This document shows, piece after piece, positions 9,696 through 18,697 of a DNA stretch of 37,267 bases; within the stretch, counting starts at the first letter, position 1; each line of letters starts with the position of its first letter. The notes under the pieces were generated by a model. That model worked only from the letters and a program-made list of their open reading frames with translations. It did no database searches and was not told where the DNA came from. The stretch spans positions 1 to 37,267 of the forward strand of contig JAJZJV010000004.1 in assembly GCA_021809925.1 (NCBI GenBank). The letters are read 5' to 3'. Position numbers and translations under genes: made by a program. Source of the stretch: Microcaldota archaeon (GTDB taxonomy: Archaea; Micrarchaeota; Micrarchaeia; Micrarchaeales; CABMGC01).

Positions 9696-9893
9696 ATGAA
9701 GATTAAGGAATTAAGATCCCTTTCAAAGGAAGCTCTCGAAGCTAAGCTTGGGGAGCTGAGGCTTGATGTGAGCATTGAGAGAAGGAAGATAGCATCAACA
9801 GGAGTCGCAAGCAAGAAAGTCAAGCTTAGGGAGATGAAGAGAACCATGGCTCAAATATTGACTCTGCTTAAGGAGAGAGGTGCCAAAGCGTAA
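9696..9893 (+). CDS. rpl29: Ribosomal protein L29
   Basis: MKIKELRSLSKEALEAKLGELRLDVSIERRK. Confidence 0.93.
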   Translation: MKIKELRSLSKEALEAKLGELRLDVSIERRKIASTGVASKKVKLREMKRTMAQILTLLKERGAKA

Positions 9894-10198
9894 TGCCTGA
9901 TATATGTCCAAAGTGCGGTCTGCCAAAGGAAATCTGCGTATGCGATATTCTTGATAGGGAGACAAACAGAAGGATCAAGATCTATACGGAAAAGAAGAAG
10001 TTCAGGAAGTTCATGACTGTTGTCAATGGCCTCAGTGGAGATGAGTTGGAGAAGACTGCAAAGGAACTTAAGAGAATGCTAGCATGCGGAGGAACATACA
10101 AGAACGGGACCATAGAACTCCAGGGAGGAGACAAGGAAGGAGTAAAGAAAGCATTGATCAGCTTAGGCTATCCTGAAGAAAGCATAGACGTATCCTGA
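9893..10198 (+). CDS. Translation initiation factor SUI1/aIF1 family
   Basis: CPKCGLPKEICVCDIL, KKKFRKFMTVVNGLSG, LKRMLACGGTYKNGTIELQGG. Confidence 0.94.
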   Translation: MPDICPKCGLPKEICVCDILDRETNRRIKIYTEKKKFRKFMTVVNGLSGDELEKTAKELKRMLACGGTYKNGTIELQGGDKEGVKKALISLGYPEESIDVS

Positions 10199-10269
10199 TA
10201 AAGGGAAATTCAGTAAAACCTTTTATCTTTTTCAGTTATAAGTCAATTATAATTGTTAGAGATGATAAT

Positions 10270-10866
10270 ATGCAAGGAGAATTAAGAATAGGCGAGTCTG
10301 CTCCAGAGATAAAGTCAAAGGCATGGTACCCAAAGAGCAACAAGATAGAGGAATTCGTGCTGTCTGAGCACAGGGGGAAATGGGTCATACTCACATTCTA
10401 CCCGGGAGACTTCACATTTGTATGCGCAACAGATATAGAGGCTTTCATGTCATCGCACCAGGATTTCGAGAAGAATGGAGCAATTATAGTCGCGATAAGC
10501 ACTGACAGCGTATTCTCGCATAAGGCATGGAGCGAGACCTCTCCGAGGGTGAAGGAGAGCACAATACCACTCATAGATGATTTCAACAAGAAGATCTCTA
10601 CAAAGTACGGTTTCCTAAACGAGGAGAGCGGCGCTGCGAGAAGAGGAACAGTAATAATAGATCCGGATATGAAGGTACAGTACATAGCGATACACAATGA
10701 TGCACTGGGTAAAGATGTGGAGCATATCTTTACCTCCTTTATGGGATTGAAATACATAAGAGAGACAAAGATGTCTGAGGGGCATGTCTGCGCAATCCCG
10801 GCCAACTGGCGCCTTGGGAAGAAGGCTCTCGATATAGACATTGTGAACGACATAGGAAAGCTCTGA
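10270..10866 (+). CDS. Peroxiredoxin (AhpC/TSA-like)
   Basis: ILTFYPGDFTFVCATDIEAF active-site motif; GTVIIDPDMKVQY. Confidence 0.93.
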   Translation: MQGELRIGESAPEIKSKAWYPKSNKIEEFVLSEHRGKWVILTFYPGDFTFVCATDIEAFMSSHQDFEKNGAIIVAISTDSVFSHKAWSETSPRVKESTIPLIDDFNKKISTKYGFLNEESGAARRGTVIIDPDMKVQYIAIHNDALGKDVEHIFTSFMGLKYIRETKMSEGHVCAIPANWRLGKKALDIDIVNDIGKL

Positions 10867-10966
10867 TAAGAAGGCGCCGGGGGCGCTCTTTCTTAATTTT
10901 TTTATCTGATATCAGAGAATTCTTTAACTATACTGCACCATAGAGTAGTATTTGGGGCATGCGAAC

Positions 10967-11533
10967 TTAGCTCTTCTTGTGCTTCTTTTCCAACGCTTCC
11001 AATTCTTCCTGTGTCATTTTCTGGGACTGAGCGACAAAATCAGTAACCTTCTTGTAAGTGCCAGAGCTGAAGATTATTGGAACTGCCTCTTTCCTGACTT
11101 CTGAGTGCAAAACTTCCCCTATTATCATCATCTTGCTGCCTATGTTTTCATGACGTATTACCTTGCATTCCAGATTCAGTGCTGCTCCCTTTAGCATTGT
11201 AACATTTATCTCCTTTGCACCATAGAATTCTACGCCAAGCTCCTTAAGCATTGATATCTTGTTAATGTCCTTGCCACTCCTGCTTCCGGATATGCTTGAT
11301 ATGCCATTGTGCTCTTCTGCAGCTATGTTTACTCCAAAGACATTTGTCTCGAGTATATTCTCTGCTGTTGCAGAGCTCATGCCAATGTTTATCATTACAA
11401 GCCATGGGAAATATGAAACGACATGAGTCCATTCAGCTGCCATTATGTTCTCTCCATGCTTTCCGTTGCTTGTTATGAGTCCGACATTTGTTACAAATTT
11501 CTTAGCTTCGTCGCTTCCATATTTAAGGTCCAT
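10967..11533 (-). CDS. Flavin reductase-like domain protein
   Basis: LITSNGKHGENIMAAEWTHVVSYFPWLVMINI, FGVNI, VIRHENIGSKMMIIGEVLH. Confidence 0.8.
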   Translation of the reverse strand: MDLKYGSDEAKKFVTNVGLITSNGKHGENIMAAEWTHVVSYFPWLVMINIGMSSATAENILETNVFGVNIAAEEHNGISSISGSRSGKDINKISMLKELGVEFYGAKEINVTMLKGAALNLECKVIRHENIGSKMMIIGEVLHSEVRKEAVPIIFSSGTYKKVTDFVAQSQKMTQEELEALEKKHKKS

Positions 11534-11842
11534 TCTCTCACCATCGATAATTTAGGATAATCAATTGATTATGCAGTAATATATTGCAGTAAAGGTTTTT
11601 ATTTATATAGGGCATCCTATATTTATCATGCCTAAGTGTGTCGTCAAATATTCTGGCCGGGTATTGCGATAAAGCAGGTTGACGCAAAGGAGATCGCAAA
11701 AGTTATTTCTTTCTGAACCTAGCATTAAGATTCAGAAAGTTCTTTATCATTTTTGCAACGCTTTCGGCAGCATATGGCAAATTCACTAACGCCTAAAAAT
11801 TAGTAAATTCTGAAATTTATTTATAGTAAGATTTTTATGGAA

Positions 11843-12583
11843 TTAGTGGGATACAATACAGGTAACACTAGAATAGGTATGTGCAAGACTTCCTATTGCT
11901 GCCGCGATGTTAGCTGCTACAATTCCATCAGAAGGAAGTGAGTCGGATCCTATAACTATCTGAACTACAGGCTGTCCTGCATTATTTATGATGGGTATAT
12001 TCTGGAATGAGATGCCCGCAAGTGAACTGTTATTATTTGAAGCTATAGTGAATAAATCCTGCACAAATTGATCTCCAGCCTGAACGGTTCCATTAGCAGA
12101 GTAACCTGCTATCAATATCCGAGTACTACCATAAGCTTGGACTATGTTGCTGTTTGAGGTGGGGCTTATTCCATTCTGTTTTTCTATCTGTTGACTTATT
12201 AGATTACCATGACCCCCCGATTCGGTGCCATTACCGACAGATATTAAAGTAGTGCTTGGATTTGCCTGAGAATCGAACACAACAAGAGGAGTTACTGCTG
12301 TGTTGAGATTATTTGGCACTGCTGCAAGAGTAGTTGAAGGCGTGCACTGAGTATTGTTCAGACTGCTGCTCAGACTGGCAATTGTATTGTTATCTGAAGT
12401 TAGTTGTGTCTTTAGATTATTGTTTTCACTTTGTAGATTGCCTACATTGGTTTGTAAAGCATTGCTATGGTTGGTCGCTACAATATAAAGTAAAGACAAT
12501 ACAATCAATATTAATGCTAAGCACCCGATTATTGCTTTAGTTAATGTGCTTGATTTAGTAGGGATTTCGCCATCTCCTTCCAT
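11843..12583 (-). CDS. Membrane-anchored extracytoplasmic protein with short coiled coil, unknown function
   Basis: Single N-terminal TM, LQTNVGNLQSENNNLKTQLTSDN heptads, Asn/Ser-rich ectodomain. Confidence 0.65.
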   Translation of the reverse strand: MEGDGEIPTKSSTLTKAIIGCLALILIVLSLLYIVATNHSNALQTNVGNLQSENNNLKTQLTSDNNTIASLSSSLNNTQCTPSTTLAAVPNNLNTAVTPLVVFDSQANPSTTLISVGNGTESGGHGNLISQQIEKQNGISPTSNSNIVQAYGSTRILIAGYSANGTVQAGDQFVQDLFTIASNNNSSLAGISFQNIPIINNAGQPVVQIVIGSDSLPSDGIVAANIAAAIGSLAHTYSSVTCIVSH

Positions 12584-12686
12584 AATACCACTAGTAATTA
12601 ATAGCTAAATGCTAAGTACATTTTTAGAATTACAGTAAAAGTTTAATAAATGTATGCTCCGCCCTCTCAAAAACGATGATTTTGAT

Positions 12687-12707
12687 GAAACTTTTTCCAA
12701 AAGTTTC
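12687..12707. repeat. 9-bp-stem hairpin (GAAACTTTT-TCC-AAAAGTTTC) next to tRNA-Asp; related imperfect copy near 26038
   Basis: Perfect inverted repeat read in sequence. Confidence 0.6.
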
Positions 12708-12742
12708 TTTTTCGAACCCTGAGCTGCGTCTTCAGAAATGGA

Positions 12743-12815
12743 CGCCTTGGCCGGGATTCGAACCCGGGTCGCAGCCGTGACAGGGCCGCATGCTGGTCCA
12801 CTACACTACCAAGGC
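12743..12815 (-). tRNA. tRNA-Asp(GTC)
   Basis: Reverse complement GCCTTGG...CCTGTCACGG...GGGTTCGAATCCC...CCAAGGC folds as cloverleaf. Confidence 0.93.
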
Positions 12816-12883
12816 ACTCTATAAATAGCACTAATTATTTGTTAGCAATAATATTAAACCTTTATATGGGTTCAGGAATCAAA

Positions 12884-13705
12884 CTATCTTGAAAATACGT
12901 ATCTTTCTCCTCCTGTAAGCAGATGCATAGATATTCTTGAGATGGATTCTGCATCTACCTCCATAGCAGAAGGAAGTGGAGCAACAAGCACCCTGCCTTC
13001 TTCCAGTTCTACATCATAACCATTGTTTTGTATCACAACACGCTCCCCAGAGGATCTTATTCTAAGAACAGCCGGATCAGTAAGCTTGATCTCTCCATAA
13101 GAATTAATCCAGAGAGTAGATGGAGAGATGTTGCCATGTACATTTCCTGCCTTTTTAAGGTCTTGGCCCAGCTCGGTTAGCTGCTCAGCCAAAGCAAGAC
13201 CCTCTTTTCCATTGATCTCTCTTGACATTAATACCTCGCCGAGAGTCCTTCCCTCTATCGGTTCTATATAATATCCAACAGTCCTTGACATCGCATCTCT
13301 CGCAACACCTGTTGGGGGTGGAATATGTTTTGGGCTTGACATCCCTAAAGAGGTCTGTGCGCAAAATGCACTCTCGTTTGAAAAGTCAGTATCGCTATCA
13401 CTCCTAAATAACCCCACATATGTACTTTCTCTTGTGCTGATTGAGGATGCTACACCATGAACCTCTCTCCAGAGAATGCTGAAGAAAGAAGAAGAAGTAT
13501 TGCCTTGTTCGGTAAGGGAGAATTCATCTCCAGATTGGTATGCGAAACCAATTACATAAAGTTTCCTTAACGAGGCTTTTATAGCATCGATGCCTATGCT
13601 GTTCTTCATCTTGGAGTCAAGATCTTCTGCAGAAGACTTTTTTGAATCATGCATGAATGCAAGCACTTTGGCTTCTGTAGAGGAGATCATTACAGAATAT
13701 ACCAT
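12884..13705 (-). CDS. Winged-helix + protein-kinase-like (RIO/STK-type C-lobe, HGN motif) protein
   Basis: N-term SSTEAKVLAFMHDSKKSSAEDL...LTEQG; C-term AGNVHGNISPSTLWINSYGEIKLTDPAVLRI. ATG at 13705 preferred, because upstream in-frame codons belong to a TnpB remnant. Confidence 0.55.
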   Translation of the reverse strand: MVYSVMISSTEAKVLAFMHDSKKSSAEDLDSKMKNSIGIDAIKASLRKLYVIGFAYQSGDEFSLTEQGNTSSSFFSILWREVHGVASSISTRESTYVGLFRSDSDTDFSNESAFCAQTSLGMSSPKHIPPPTGVARDAMSRTVGYYIEPIEGRTLGEVLMSREINGKEGLALAEQLTELGQDLKKAGNVHGNISPSTLWINSYGEIKLTDPAVLRIRSSGERVVIQNNGYDVELEEGRVLVAPLPSAMEVDAESISRISMHLLTGGERYVFSR

Positions 13706-13747
13706 AAAATCACAATCAATCAGATAATGATTAAAATATATACTTTC

Positions 13748-14110
13748 CGTGTAAACTACCCACCAGTAAGGGTGTGAGCTTTCCATAAGTTGATGAAAAT
13801 GTCGCACTGTAACAATCAGTTCAGCAATCGCATCTGGATGGATTATGTCGTTTACGGGAACTCTCCTATTGGAAATCTGAAGAGCAATATGGTTAGTATC
13901 GTCTCTCCGATCCGATAAGGACTTTGTGGCAATATTAAGGCCTGCATTTCTATTGGAGTTCATGACAACTCTGCATTCCTTGCATCTGAACAAGGCATAT
14001 TTTCTATCGACATGTTCTTTTCTGATAGTAGCACGGCAGAAAGAGAACTTAGAGGCATGCCGCGCATCAATGATACTCGGAGTAATGTTTTGTCAAAGAT
14101 AAACAACAAT
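13748..14110 (-). pseudogene. Remnant of an IS605/IS1341-type TnpB C-terminus plus degenerate right end
   Basis: In-frame IDARHASKFSFCR...KEHVDRKYALFRCKECRVVMNSNRNAGLNIATKSL zinc-ribbon region; 3' flank GAAAGCTCACACCCTTACTGGTGGGTAGTTTACAC resembles an IS605 right end; interrupted upstream. Confidence 0.65.
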
Positions 14111-14418
14111 TCTATTTCGCGGATAGATTCACAATCCAATAAAAGCATATTCATATCAAAAATTTTACAGTTGCGTGGAACATTGAATTTGGAGGTAATT
14201 CCCCTGGATTTATCTTTGCTTCTCCAAACAGACATAAACTTGAACATTGAATCCTGTTCTTGCTTTGAATTCAGCAGGAGTCTTTCTATGGAAATCCGTA
14301 AAGACATTGCAGAAATGCTTATCTTCTCAAAGTACCTTGTAGCCAAATCTAAAGAAATAGGAAAAGAAGAAGTAAAAGAAAGACACCGTACGGTGTTCGA
14401 TCCGATAATTATATGGTC

Positions 14419-15171
14419 TTAGTTATAGTATACGTCCCCTATATAGTTGCCTCCTTTGTATATGTACGCACTCTCATAAGAACCATTTGAGAGATAGTAA
14501 ACTTCAGCACCATTCGAGAGCGAAATTGATATGTACTGATAACCACTTCCGGATTCATTCTTTGCTGTGCCCAAAGAGACATCTCCATTCAGGACAGATG
14601 CAGCCTGATTCAGTATTATCGATGTATCTACAGTATATCCGTTCGCCACATAGACGCTTACGCTTGCATTAGGAGTAAGCCCTACAGCATAATTCTCTAC
14701 CTGCTGTTTCATGCTATCGAGCACTCCTGCTATTTGGCTATTCTGGTAGGAGGGTTGTACTTCTGTGAAGTATACTTCTCCAACATAATTCCAGTTAGGA
14801 GTATATACTAATGCCGAATAATAAGAGCCATCATAACCCCCTGAAAAAGATATCGAGTATCCACTTGAAGACTGTACATAGTAATTCTGGTAGCCATTAT
14901 AAGAGTCATTATACACTCCAGCGGCATTATTATTTATCATGCTTGCTGCCTGTTGCAGAACCACTGCCATTTTACTGGAGTACGAACTGTTAGACAGTGA
15001 GATGCTGACATTATATCCAGAATAAGTCGGTATTAAACCTACGTTAGATTGTAATACACTATTAGACATTCCGTTTAATACCGTGCCTGCTGGTTGGTTT
15101 GCTGCATTGAGCAAAGGAATAGATCCTAAAGCAAAAACGGCCATCATGTACACTAGAGTCTGTATTTTCAT
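14419..15171 (-). CDS. Secreted protein with two internal repeats, unknown function
   Basis: Signal peptide MKIQTLVYMMAVFALGSIPLLNA; repeat units GLIPTYSGYNVSISL...NWNYVGEVYF and GLTPNASVSVYV...GGNYIGDVYY. Confidence 0.7.
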   Translation of the reverse strand: MKIQTLVYMMAVFALGSIPLLNAANQPAGTVLNGMSNSVLQSNVGLIPTYSGYNVSISLSNSSYSSKMAVVLQQAASMINNNAAGVYNDSYNGYQNYYVQSSSGYSISFSGGYDGSYYSALVYTPNWNYVGEVYFTEVQPSYQNSQIAGVLDSMKQQVENYAVGLTPNASVSVYVANGYTVDTSIILNQAASVLNGDVSLGTAKNESGSGYQYISISLSNGAEVYYLSNGSYESAYIYKGGNYIGDVYYN

Positions 15172-15307
15172 ATAATCGGAATATCTCTTGTTTTTGGTGA
15201 TATATGAGCTTTGTGCTGCATGAATAGATAAATATATAAACATTTCCTAGATGGAGTGCTGTGGGAGTTGACATTTACATTCAATCGCCTCGCCGATCCC
15301 AATATCC

Positions 15308-15658
15308 TTAGATAACATACCTAATCGCATATGCAGGGAGACAACAAAAGATATGCGTCGATACCTTTTCCAAGAACCCTATGGATTGATAATCTCTAAA
15401 ATTCCTCTCTTGTTTTATCACAAGTGCAACGACATATTTTGCGAATTTCTTCGTATGGCCATATCTCTGCACTATGACACGGGCCTCCGCCCAAACCTTT
15501 ACTGTTTTATCATATATATTTCTATTGACGGTTTCATGGCTGTCAACTCCTGGCGATGCAACCAAACCTCTAAGAGACTCTATGCTAACCTGTTTCCGAA
15601 GATAAAAAGAAAAAGAAAATTCATATTCATTTGGATGAAAAGAGTATTGATATGCCAA
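15308..15658 (-). CDS. Hypothetical protein (uncertain; opposing ORF overlaps)
   Basis: Open frame only; no recognised motif. Confidence 0.2.
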   Translation of the reverse strand: MAYQYSFHPNEYEFSFSFYLRKQVSIESLRGLVASPGVDSHETVNRNIYDKTVKVWAEARVIVQRYGHTKKFAKYVVALVIKQERNFRDYQSIGFLEKVSTHIFCCLPAYAIRYVI

Positions 15659-15728
15659 GCCCCTACGTTCACTTTCATTCTGCGATTGAAAGCTGTAGAT
15701 TTTTCCGCTATGATATTATAAATGGAAA

Positions 15729-15834
15729 TCCCGTTGGAGAGATTTGAACTCCCAGCCTGCCGGTATCTTTCTTGAAGCTCATCAAGAAACTTTTCAGACT
15801 ACAGCCGGCCGCTCTGCCATTGAGCTACAACGGG
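15729..15834 (-). tRNA. tRNA-Tyr(GTA) with 34-nt intron at canonical 37/38 position
   Basis: CCCGTTG/CAACGGG acceptor with C1-G72, anticodon stem GCCGG/CCGGC, GTA anticodon, intron 15765-15798 containing TTTCTTGA/TCAAGAAA stem. Confidence 0.92.
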
Positions 15835-15863
15835 GTGACATTACATATTTTACAATTAGAAAT

Positions 15864-15880
15864 ACTATTTATATAAATAT
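15864..15880 (+). promoter_or_regulatory. Likely archaeal TATA box for downstream AAA+ gene
   Basis: ATACTATTTATATAAATATGG about 25-30 nt upstream of start codon. Confidence 0.45.
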
Positions 15881-15898
15881 GGTTAAATATTAAAGACT

Positions 15899-18697
15899 AT
15901 GTCTAAAAACAGGGAGAATATAAAAGTAAAGGAATCCTCGAGGATGAGGAGCAACCCTGCCCCTGATAAACCAGATGTTCAGAAGAAAGAATCCGCAAAG
16001 AAGAAGGAGCGGAGAGAATCCAAATTGGTTCCTATATCCTTCTATTGGATCAAGGATTATATTAGGCAATTCCTGAGGAACAAAAATTTTCCGGATGCGA
16101 TGGCTGCGACTTTTGCCGTTGCAAGCGTGGCAATCGCTTTCCCATTATTTCCGCTGCCGGTATTGATAGCATTGCTGGCTATAACGTTTGTAATAACGAT
16201 ATTCAGCCCGCTCTTGGGGCTTATGGCGTTGCTTTTTGAGACATTTCCGATGTTTATATACCAATCCCCGCTCCTGGCATGGATACTTACAATATTCATA
16301 ACAATCTCACTCTTCCTTGGATACAAGCATTATAGGACAATAACGCTGATTTACCTTCTTGCAGTGCTTCCACTTTCCTATCTTGGATACCTCCTTGAAT
16401 TCCCTGCGCTTATTGTTGGAATACTTTTCATAGGGCTTAAGAGGGGAAGCATTGCAGCAATAGCAACAGTGCTTATAGTTGCGATGCTTTCAGGGCTTAC
16501 TGGAATACAGAACACAGGTCCAATAGTGTACAATGCAAGCTCTGCGCACGCTATCCTTGCAAAATCAGAAGTTGCCTCGTTATTTGTTCCAAGCAAAGCA
16601 GTAGCCACTCTCGGAGGAGTCCTGCCTGCTCTCTCAAACTCTATCTCAAACTTCTTCAGCTTCAGCGTCTCATCACACATATTTGATGGATTCGCACTTG
16701 CATTCACTGCACTCTCGTATGATTGGATAATGACAGGCATACAGGCATTGATATGGCTTTTTGTTGTCTTCTCGATAAGCAACTACGTAATAAAGAGCAG
16801 GTCACCGTATAAGGGGGCCGAGTCAAGCATATTGGGAGTCATAATACCTATATCGTATATAGCAATCTCATATATTACCACCACCCCTTACACAATGTAT
16901 ATATTATGGAGCTTTGTGATCACTCCCTTCGCAATATTCTCTCTTGAGATAAATAACATTGACGTTGTAAGGGCCCTTGAAGTCATGAAGCAGGACTTCC
17001 TTGGAAAGTTTGGGGAATCTTTTGAGGAATTTTCCACAGGATCCAGGGAGACACTCGACGACATAGCTAATTACAACGAGACAAAAAAGGAGCTCAAGGA
17101 AGCGATACTCGCACCGATAGAGCATAGGGAGATATCTGGAGCATATAATGTCAAACCCACAAAAGGCATTCTTCTCTTCGGCCCTCCGGGAACAGGTAAG
17201 ACATTGCTGATGAGAGTAATATCAAACGAGATACGCGCCCGCTTCTTTTATATCAAGACATCTTCTATACTATCGCCATATTCTGGAGAGGGCGCACAGG
17301 TTCTTGCAAAAATATTTAACACTGCGAAGAAGAACAAGCCTGCTGTCCTGTTCTTTGATGAGATAGATGCGATAGCAGGCAGTAGGGAGATGCAGGAGAG
17401 CGAGAGCACAAGGCAGCTTCTCTCCACTTTACTGAGTGAGATGGACGGATTCCAGAAGAGCGAGGGAATAGTTGTCGTAGGAGCTACTAATATACCACAT
17501 GTGCTCGACCCGGGAATAATGAGGCCCGGAAGGTTTGATAAGATAATATATATGCCTCTGCCAGACAAGAAAGGCAGGGAAGAGATATTCAGGTATTACC
17601 TGAAGAAGCTGCCGGTAAGCGATAACATAGACTACCAGAGGTTATCTGAGCTTACTGAAAGATTCTCCGGCGCAGATGTCAAGAGCATATGCGATGAATC
17701 TGCAAGACAGGTTGCTGATGTTGCAGTAAGCCAGGTCAAAGTACTTAAGATAACAACAGATGATCTAATAACCAATATCAAAAGGACAAAGCCTTCAACA
17801 TCGCTTAGCCAGATCGAGACTTACAACAATTTCAGGCTTGATTACGAGAGAAGGTCGCATCCGGAAAAGGTTATCAGGGACCAGAATGCCATTATAATAA
17901 ATGATGTCGTCGGGCTTGATGAAGCAAAGAATGCGCTGAAGGAAGCTGTGGAGATGCCGCTACTGCACCAGAACATGATTAAAAAGTATGATATATCCGC
18001 TATTAAAGGCATTCTTCTCTTCGGCCCTCCGGGAACAGGTAAGACAATGCTGATGAAAGCGGTTGCAAATGAAATGGGTGATATTAGCATGATAGTCATC
18101 TCGGGCCCTGATGTACAGATGGCTGGAGCTGAGAATGCGACATTGGCCATAAAGCAGATATTCGAAAGGGCGAAGGAGAATGCACCAAGCATACTCTTTA
18201 TTGATGAAATAGATGCGATAGTTCCTTCGCGAGAAGGAGCCAGCGAGACAGGATTGCAGATGACAAGCCAATTTCTGCAGGAGATGGATGGGATAAAGGA
18301 ATCTAGCGGAATAGTGATTGTTGGAGCAACAAATAGGCCCGATGCTCTTGATTCTGCGCTTCTCAGGGCTGGCAGGTTTGATAAGCTCATCTTTGTACCG
18401 CCACCAAATCAGGATGAGCGGGAAAGGCTGTTCGAGAAGTATCTTAAGAAAGCCCCGATTGCAAAAGTGGAGTTTGCAGAGCTTGCAAAGGAGACAGATG
18501 GATTCACAGGAGCTGATATAGCTAATCTCTGCAGGGAGGTAAAGATGAAAGTTATGGAGAATGCGATAAAAGTCTCTGAAGAAAGAGAGATCATGATGGA
18601 AGATATACTTCTTGCAATGAAAGAGATCAGGCCATCAGCGCCTGAGAGCGAGATCCTGAGGTATAAAGAATTTATATCAAGATACGGGAAGAGATGA
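15899..18697 (+). CDS. Membrane-anchored tandem AAA+ ATPase (CDC48-like AAA modules with N-terminal polytopic TM domain)
   Basis: Two Walker A motifs (GILLFGPPGTGKT) and Walker B motifs (LFFDEIDA, LFIDEIDA), two arginine-finger regions, about 330 aa hydrophobic N-terminal part. Confidence 0.93.
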   Translation: MSKNRENIKVKESSRMRSNPAPDKPDVQKKESAKKKERRESKLVPISFYWIKDYIRQFLRNKNFPDAMAATFAVASVAIAFPLFPLPVLIALLAITFVITIFSPLLGLMALLFETFPMFIYQSPLLAWILTIFITISLFLGYKHYRTITLIYLLAVLPLSYLGYLLEFPALIVGILFIGLKRGSIAAIATVLIVAMLSGLTGIQNTGPIVYNASSAHAILAKSEVASLFVPSKAVATLGGVLPALSNSISNFFSFSVSSHIFDGFALAFTALSYDWIMTGIQALIWLFVVFSISNYVIKSRSPYKGAESSILGVIIPISYIAISYITTTPYTMYILWSFVITPFAIFSLEINNIDVVRALEVMKQDFLGKFGESFEEFSTGSRETLDDIANYNETKKELKEAILAPIEHREISGAYNVKPTKGILLFGPPGTGKTLLMRVISNEIRARFFYIKTSSILSPYSGEGAQVLAKIFNTAKKNKPAVLFFDEIDAIAGSREMQESESTRQLLSTLLSEMDGFQKSEGIVVVGATNIPHVLDPGIMRPGRFDKIIYMPLPDKKGREEIFRYYLKKLPVSDNIDYQRLSELTERFSGADVKSICDESARQVADVAVSQVKVLKITTDDLITNIKRTKPSTSLSQIETYNNFRLDYERRSHPEKVIRDQNAIIINDVVGLDEAKNALKEAVEMPLLHQNMIKKYDISAIKGILLFGPPGTGKTMLMKAVANEMGDISMIVISGPDVQMAGAENATLAIKQIFERAKENAPSILFIDEIDAIVPSREGASETGLQMTSQFLQEMDGIKESSGIVIVGATNRPDALDSALLRAGRFDKLIFVPPPNQDERERLFEKYLKKAPIAKVEFAELAKETDGFTGADIANLCREVKMKVMENAIKVSEEREIMMEDILLAMKEIRPSAPESEILRYKEFISRYGKR

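Noticed and set aside
11630-11790. Possible short gene MPKCVVKYSGRVLR... in the 11.6-11.8 kb intergenic region
   Set aside because: Stops after 14 codons and alternative frames are also broken; no motif recognised.
12884-13993. A single 369-aa ORF joining TnpB-like and kinase-like parts as a real fusion protein
   Set aside because: The junction contains a sequence resembling an IS605 right end followed by a good downstream ATG (13705), so readthrough of a remnant is more likely.
15765-15798. Similarity of the tRNA-Tyr intron to the dispersed AAAAGTTTC/GATGA hairpin motif
   Set aside because: Partial AT-rich similarity only; the intron structure is adequately explained by a BHB intron.
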